The notes beneath the pieces were generated by a model. It did not search any database and had not been told where the DNA came from. It saw nothing but the letters and a program-made list of their open reading frames with translations. The translations under genes and the position numbers were made by a program. A stretch of DNA of 64,000 bases from Endomychus coccineus (lineage: Eukaryota; Arthropoda; Insecta; Coleoptera; Endomychidae). Shown here in pieces: positions 59,245 to 64,000 of the stretch. The stretch is from the NCBI GenBank assembly GCA_958510875.1, contig OY294070.1:6572001-6636000 (forward strand), given 5' to 3'. Every line of letters begins with the position of its first letter. Within the stretch, counting starts at the first letter, position 1.

Positions 59245-59286
59245 GTCTTCTGATGATGGTCGTGAGACCGAAACGTACGTAAAGAC
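59245..59286 (+). ncRNA. Hammerhead ribozyme, PLE-A copy 3 (inverted 5' end)
   Basis: Sequence identical to the motif at 58228-58269 but on the other strand. The core is complete. Confidence 0.85.
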
Positions 59287-59385
59287 GAATATTTAAAACA
59301 AAGTGTTATTGTGACCTATTTCTCGAGAATTTTTATATATAATTCATACTGGGTCAAGAATCTTATTATTATTGTTCTTCTGGAT

Positions 59386-60020
59386 GAAGGATTCGATTCT
59401 AACCCTAGTTCCAACCATAAACTGTGATTAATCGTGTTACAACTTGCCGAGACTCTGCATTCTAGGAATCCCCTAGTTTATGAGCCCCAACAAATGCATG
59501 TTGTATAACATATGGGAATTTTCAACAAGAATTCATCCTCATTGTCTTGCTTGGCATTTACACAAACATATGCGGTCAACTTAAAACGCGATGGAATATC
59601 AGAAATCACGAAGATTACAGTCTTATGAAAAATTGGCGCATTCCAGGTCATATTCGCGCTTCACCCCAGGTGAGGTCTTTGAATTGGACTGAAATTTTGT
59701 AGGTGGCTTCTGCTTTAGGAAATATCAGGTTTACCAAAATTTCAAGCCATATGCTTCAATAATGCGTCGACTAGAATATTTTTGATTTTTTATTGGAATT
59801 TAATTGATGGATTGGAAATGAAAAAACGGCATCTCTTCGGTAGCAAAGCATTACTGAGGTAGAAAAATATTTTTTCCACAAACGCTTAACAAAGTAGCCT
59901 TTGACGCTTTCAGATTTCAACGCAAAGTTGACGTTTTCCGTGAAATGTCATTTTGTGACAGCATTTGCGCTCTAAAGCGGAAATATTTCGAAAACGCTCG
60001 CTTCTCCAACGTATTTCTGC
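59386..60020. other. Unassigned stretch before the recombinase gene
   Basis: No coding feature. It may include the promoter of the recombinase gene, but no signal is clear. Confidence 0.3.
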
Positions 60021-61242
60021 ATGATGATTGATGATAGTGACAGTGAATTATCAAACACTCCTCCTGATGTAGCAGAAAGTGCAAAAATTGTTACTTTGAA
60101 TCTCCTACCAGAGAAATCAAGGAAGAAATATGAATTACAATACGGTAAATTCATGACGTGGTGCCAGTCGAAGAAGGTGAATAAGTATTCAGAAAACGTA
60201 TTACTGGCTTATTTTGGAGAAAAATCATTGATTTGTAAGTCATCAACTCTTTGGTCTACGTAATCGATGATACGGACATGCTTGAATGTTAAAAATAACA
60301 TCGAAATCAATAAGTATCCTAAACTTATCGCATTTCTGAAGAAACAGTCTGTTGGATATAAAGCGAAAAAATCCAAAACATTCACCACTGAAGATATTCA
60401 CAAATTTTTACAAGAAGCGCCCGATGAAGGATATCTACTAAAAAAGGTAAATTTTAATATTTCATGCTCTTAGTAGTTTGAGAAGCGGTTAGTATTTTTT
60501 TGAATTTAGTGCAATTTGGTTAGCATAGACATTTGGAATAGCTATTAATTGCAGTTTTTTTTATAGGTTATTCTAATTATGGGTATTGCTGGTGCCTGCA
60601 GGCGCGATGAGTTGGTCAAAATGGAGATTGGTGACATAGAAGATAAGGATTCTATTTTAATAGTCCGAATTCCCGATTCAAAAACGAGAATAAGCCGTGA
60701 TTGTTGGTCATAATGAAGAGAATTCAGTTGATTATCTTTCAATTTGTAAAAAATATATTGCACTCAGAAAACATTGTCTGAATAACAATACTGTCCAACG
60801 TCTATTTTTACGCTATGAAAAAGGTAGATGTATGAAACAAGTTGTGGGTATGAATACAATCGGCAAGACTCCCAGTGACATTGCTGAATATTTGAAATTG
60901 CCCGAGCATAATTTATATACTGGACACTGTCTCCGACGAACCTCTGCTACTTTATTGGTGAATGGTGGAGGTGACCTAATACAACTGAAAAAACATGGTG
61001 GATGGAAAAGTAACAATGTAACAGAAGGCTACATAGATGATTAAATCAACAATAAGATTGAAACTACCAAGAGAATATTCTCAAGACCATCTACATCTCG
61101 TTCTGTAGATTTCCAATATTCGGGGGAATTAATGTTAGATAAATCTACTGATCGTCCATCAGGTTCAGGAATAATAATTAAAGAGTGTCACAATTGTACA
61201 TTCAATTTTAGTAAAGTCAATGATAAATTAAATCAACATTAA
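60021..61242 (+). pseudogene. Crypton-like tyrosine recombinase gene with one intron, lightly damaged
   Basis: Tyrosine recombinases of Crypton elements cut and rejoin DNA through a covalent Tyr link. Exon 1 (60021-60446) starts MMIDDSDSELSN and gives a SAM-like core-binding region (SRKKYELQYGKFMTWC; later IHKFLQEAPDEGYLLKK). The intron is 60447-60566 (GTAAAT...TTTTATAG, phase 0). Exon 2 gives the catalytic domain: first Arg in GIAGACRRDEL (about 60585-60615), then SICKKYIALRK, the H-x-x-R box in TGHCLRRTSATL (about 60922-60955), HGGW (about 61000) and the Tyr in TEGYIDD (about 61030). All five catalytic positions are present. A tail with a CHNCTFNF segment ends at 61242, and AATAAA follows at 61281. 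Damage: in-frame TAA at 60261, a +1 shift near 60690 and TAA at 61042. Either a decayed Crypton or a recently lost domesticated copy; no terminal repeats are expected for Cryptons. Confidence 0.82.
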
Positions 61243-61280
61243 TCAGGAATTTATAAACTGTACTTGATGTACTTTTGTTG

Positions 61281-61286
61281 AATAAA
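61281..61286 (+). terminator. Possible polyadenylation signal of the recombinase gene
   Basis: AATAAA 39 bp after the last stop codon of the recombinase reading frame. Confidence 0.45.
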
Positions 61287-61344
61287 GCATCTGGTGTTTT
61301 TTCTTTTTTTTTTTTCTGAAAACTGCGTTTGTAGAAAAAATCTT

Positions 61345-61465
61345 GTGTGTATTTCGAGCACAAAGTGTCATTGTCGCTCTCCAAAGATTACCGCGCTCCG
61401 CTTTGCGTCGCGCGGTAACTCTCTTTGTCGAGCGACAATATATCACTTTGCGCTCTTAATACACA
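61345..61465. repeat. ~120-bp imperfect palindrome
   Basis: Arms carry TGTGTATTTCGAGCACAAAG then TTGTCGCTC and ATTACCGCGC on the left, mirrored by GCGCGGTAA, GAGCGACAA and CACTTTGCGCTCTTAATACA on the right, around the centre TCCGCTTTGCGTC near 61400. It lies just after the recombinase gene. Confidence 0.75.
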
Positions 61466-63195
61466 AATAGCTAATAAACCTTCAGAATTGGTCTATCGTA
61501 TCGCACATGCGTGCAAACTCAAAAATTCATATAATACTCCGATCGGGCGGAAATGTTGTGTAAAGGCAGTTAAAAGTGAATACTTTAAAGTGGTGTATGA
61601 ATGGTCATGCATAAATTATGAAACAAAGCCGCTAGAGTTAATTATCCGTATTTTCAAAAATTCCTAGGCCATTTCTTTCTAGTTCATGCTGATGGGTGCA
61701 TATTAATCTCAAATCTGACCCCAGATTCGGATTTCTCGAAAAATTCTTGATAGATTATATACTTTTCAAGCATAGTTTATGTAGAATCAATCGATATTTA
61801 TTAAGAAGTGGAAAATCGCATTTTTTTTACTTGACCAGAACGATTCAAGAGCACTACACGCGGCCTACGATTTTCACTTCATAATCTCGTTATATATTCA
61901 TCACGAATTGGAAGAAAGCAATTATTTATGACGAAAAAGTTTTGATTTTAGCGCGCTCAGACAGAATAGAAATCATGTCTAGATTATACACTGTCGTTTC
62001 CTAAAAATATTCGAGGAGCTAAGCGTCGGTTTTTACTGAGAAATAAATAGTATAGCAAACAGGGACCTTTTAAAGCGTCCCGCGAGGTTTTTTCAATATT
62101 CAAATTTGTTTGAAAGCATTTCATGATAAAAATTTAATTTCTTCTTTTAAAAAATAATAATTTTCATTATTATAACCCATTTTATTTAATTATTCTTTTT
62201 ATTATTATTAAATAATAATTTTTATTATATAACCCATTTTATTTAATTATTATATTTGAAAAAAATATTATTTTTCCTTAAAAAAATAATAAATAATAGT
62301 ATTAAAACTCATTTTATTTGATTATTTTTTTTGAAGAAGAAATTGAATTTAAAGTGATAATATGACCTGAAATGGGCCTTGTATGAATCGAAAAAAAATA
62401 TGGTCCAACAACTAGTAGGTAAATAAAATCTGAAATAACCAGATATAGATCAAATCACTATTAAAACAATTAAATTAACAGTAGCACCAAGTCAAATAAA
62501 AATTACGTTATCGAAACTAAAAAGAACAAACAAAACAAATTCGAATTAATTTAGTACAACGCTAACTGCCTAGACAAACGTTACTTGTTTACAGAAACAA
62601 TTGATACTATTAAATGGCTGCACCTCGGCGTGGCATGAATATGTATAAGTGTTAACATGCAATAAATTAATGTGCATTCGAATTGAAAATATAATCCAGA
62701 ATGCGTGAAATACAATGAATGAATCTGTATTGGCAATTTTCATTTTCATTGCTTTGTTTAATTTTACTCGGACACGTACGTATTACCGTGAAAATTATGA
62801 TGATTCTATCTAAATTATGAGCCAACGAATACAGGGACCGTCGCAATTCGTCGCAGTGTTTTATTTTATCGTAGAAAATATGCCGGTAATAAATATTGCG
62901 TGTTATATGATTGAAAAGGGCATTGAAAATTGCCATTGTCAAGTAACAATTCAATTTATACAAATATGTAATTTTTATTAGGCCTGGAAAGTATCCATCA
63001 GCGGTAGTCCAGTCGTTCAAGAAGCGAAATCGCATTAATTTTAATATCTTTCAACTTTTTTTCACGTATTTTGATACGCTGATTTACCTTATGAAGCCGT
63101 AAAAGTTGTGCTGAAAAAGATATGGAAGTTTTTTACGGCTATTTTTCAGTATTTTGAAAATAGATTGCGAAATATAGATTATATAAAAAAAATTT
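61466..63195. other. Unassigned stretch with AT tandem units
   Basis: Three imperfect units of about 50-60 bp with AACCCATTTTATTTAATTAT lie at 62160-62330. Other open frames lack motifs. Confidence 0.4.
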
Positions 63196-64000
63196 AAGCT
63201 ATTGCATATAGCTTTTATCGCGGGCTTTGAGCGCGGCGACCGAATCAAGAAAAAAAAAACAAAAGACAAATACCGTAACGAAAATCTAAAAAAACAAAAA
63301 ACAAATACCGTAACGAAATATCCTAAGACCCACCACTCCGCCTACCATGTAGCTCGGCCGAGCTTAAAATTGTCGAAATGTTAACTTTGAACCTTTAAAA
63401 AGGTCGTGATAGCCCCAAACTGGGTCGAAAACTGTTTTGAATTGGTTAATTTTCGATAAATCGAATGACGTTCACGTGAGAAGCGCGTAGGTCGCGAGTT
63501 AGAAAAGTTCAAATTTACGGTACATAGAACGTTTATGAACGGGGCCAACTAAATAGCATAGTCTCGGGCCCCAAAATGTCGTTTAAATAGGAAAATTTAA
63601 TTAAAACCGTTTGAGGTATCCTCAGCTGTCACCTACTAGCATCTGACGTGCGACGTATGAAAGGGAATTTTCTAGCTACTTAAATATACCGAAAGCGGGT
63701 AAAAGCTAGCGGCCCATAGCCCAAAATACTTTATTACAACTGGCGCCGGCCGCACGGGGTTCGAAACGACCCCAAATTAACAAAATAGAGGTAAAATGTA
63801 TAAAATCTAACTTACGCGCAGCGAGCTCCTCGAGGATATGTCAAAATGATTACGTTCGTAAATAATTACATAAGTCGTCTGGCGTTCATGCAATTGTGTT
63901 TTTATACAATTCGAACCTTCTAATTTCGATGGGCCACGTGAAAATCCCGTAGCCGGAAGCGCTATCGAGATCTGAACGTTAAAACTTTCGTATAAAATTG
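63196..64000 (+). repeat. 0.8-kb dispersed repeat, copy 2, runs off the window
   Basis: Direct repeat of 31244-32027. It has about 72 extra bp near 63430-63500 and lacks about 48 bp of copy 1. It starts with the same AGCTATTGCATATAGCT hairpin, but the sequence before that differs, so the hairpin marks the left boundary of the repeat. Confidence 0.8.

Larger units (their letters stand above)
58173..59373 (-). mobile_element. PLE-A copy 3: inverted ends, 12-bp target duplication
   Basis: The 12-mer GTTCTTCTGGAT flanks the element exactly (58161-58172 and 59374-59385). Terminal pieces 58173-58275 and about 59237-59345 are inverted copies, each with a complete hammerhead motif. The coding strand is minus, opposite to copy 2. 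Length 1201 bp. Confidence 0.92.
38862..64000 (+). other. First intron of the T-box gene, at least 25 kb, continues past the window
   Basis: It starts with a consensus donor GTAAGT at 38862. No exon with the next T-box segment (expected to begin with an Arg-Met-Phe-Pro block) is visible on the plus strand to 64000. Long first introns rich in regulatory DNA are usual for developmental T-box genes. All features below lie inside it if this reading is right. Confidence 0.65.

Noticed and set aside
31244..64000. Long terminal repeats of a 32-kb retrotransposon
   Set aside because: The two 0.8-kb repeats do not start and end with TG...CA, no primer-binding site or gag-pol lies between them, and a host gene does.

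Overview
This is a 64-kb piece of an animal, almost certainly insect, nuclear genome. It is AT-rich and gene-poor, and it is filled with decayed transposable elements of insect type: Tc1/mariner, hAT, PIF/Harbinger, pogo, Penelope-like, Jockey/R1/R2-like LINEs and fold-back MITEs. The order is not determined; a beetle is a guess.

The one host gene I can support is the first coding exon (38377-38861, + strand) of a Tbx2/3-type T-box gene, the insect optomotor-blind/bifid orthologue. The exon carries the conserved N-terminal MAYHPF motif and the first ~30 residues of the T-box, then runs into a canonical GTAAGT donor. No second T-box exon follows, so 38862-64000 is read as a first intron of more than 25 kb. 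GC content rises over the exon and its 5' flank (about 37.75-38.85 kb).

Layout. 0-2.1 kb: Penelope-like element PLE-A (reverse transcriptase plus GIY-YIG endonuclease) with its terminal repeat. 2.2-3.1 kb: LINE relic. 3.3-6.8 kb: two Tc1/mariner-type elements with TA target duplications, the second nested in a different Penelope element (PLE-B). 7.7-11.0 kb: hAT-Charlie relic with a nested MITE, then a LINE in permuted order. 12.5 kb: tRNA-derived SINE. 14.3-19.1 kb: LINE with RNase H, interrupted by a hAT element with perfect 8-bp target duplication, followed by a second hAT. 20.5-22 kb: R2-like LINE. 22.9-24.25 kb: fold-back element. 25.8-28.5 kb: hAT, Harbinger and mariner relics. 29.3-32.4 kb: two fold-back elements, one broken by a 0.8-kb repeat that recurs at 63.2-64.0 kb. 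33.5-34.5 kb: second PLE-B. 34.7-38.4 kb: upstream flank of the T-box gene. The intron holds tandem arrays (39.3-41.7 kb), two short PLE-A copies with 12-bp target duplications and inverted hammerhead-ribozyme ends (43.5-44.6 and 58.2-59.4 kb), a pogo relic, LINE and mariner scraps, a tandemly expanded fold-back MITE (55.3-56.6 kb) and a Crypton-like tyrosine recombinase gene with its own intron (60.0-61.2 kb).

Nothing here forms an operon-like system. The most interesting material is the set of hammerhead ribozymes in the Penelope termini, the intron-bearing tyrosine recombinase inside the T-box intron, and several palindromic or fold-back structures with insertion footprints.
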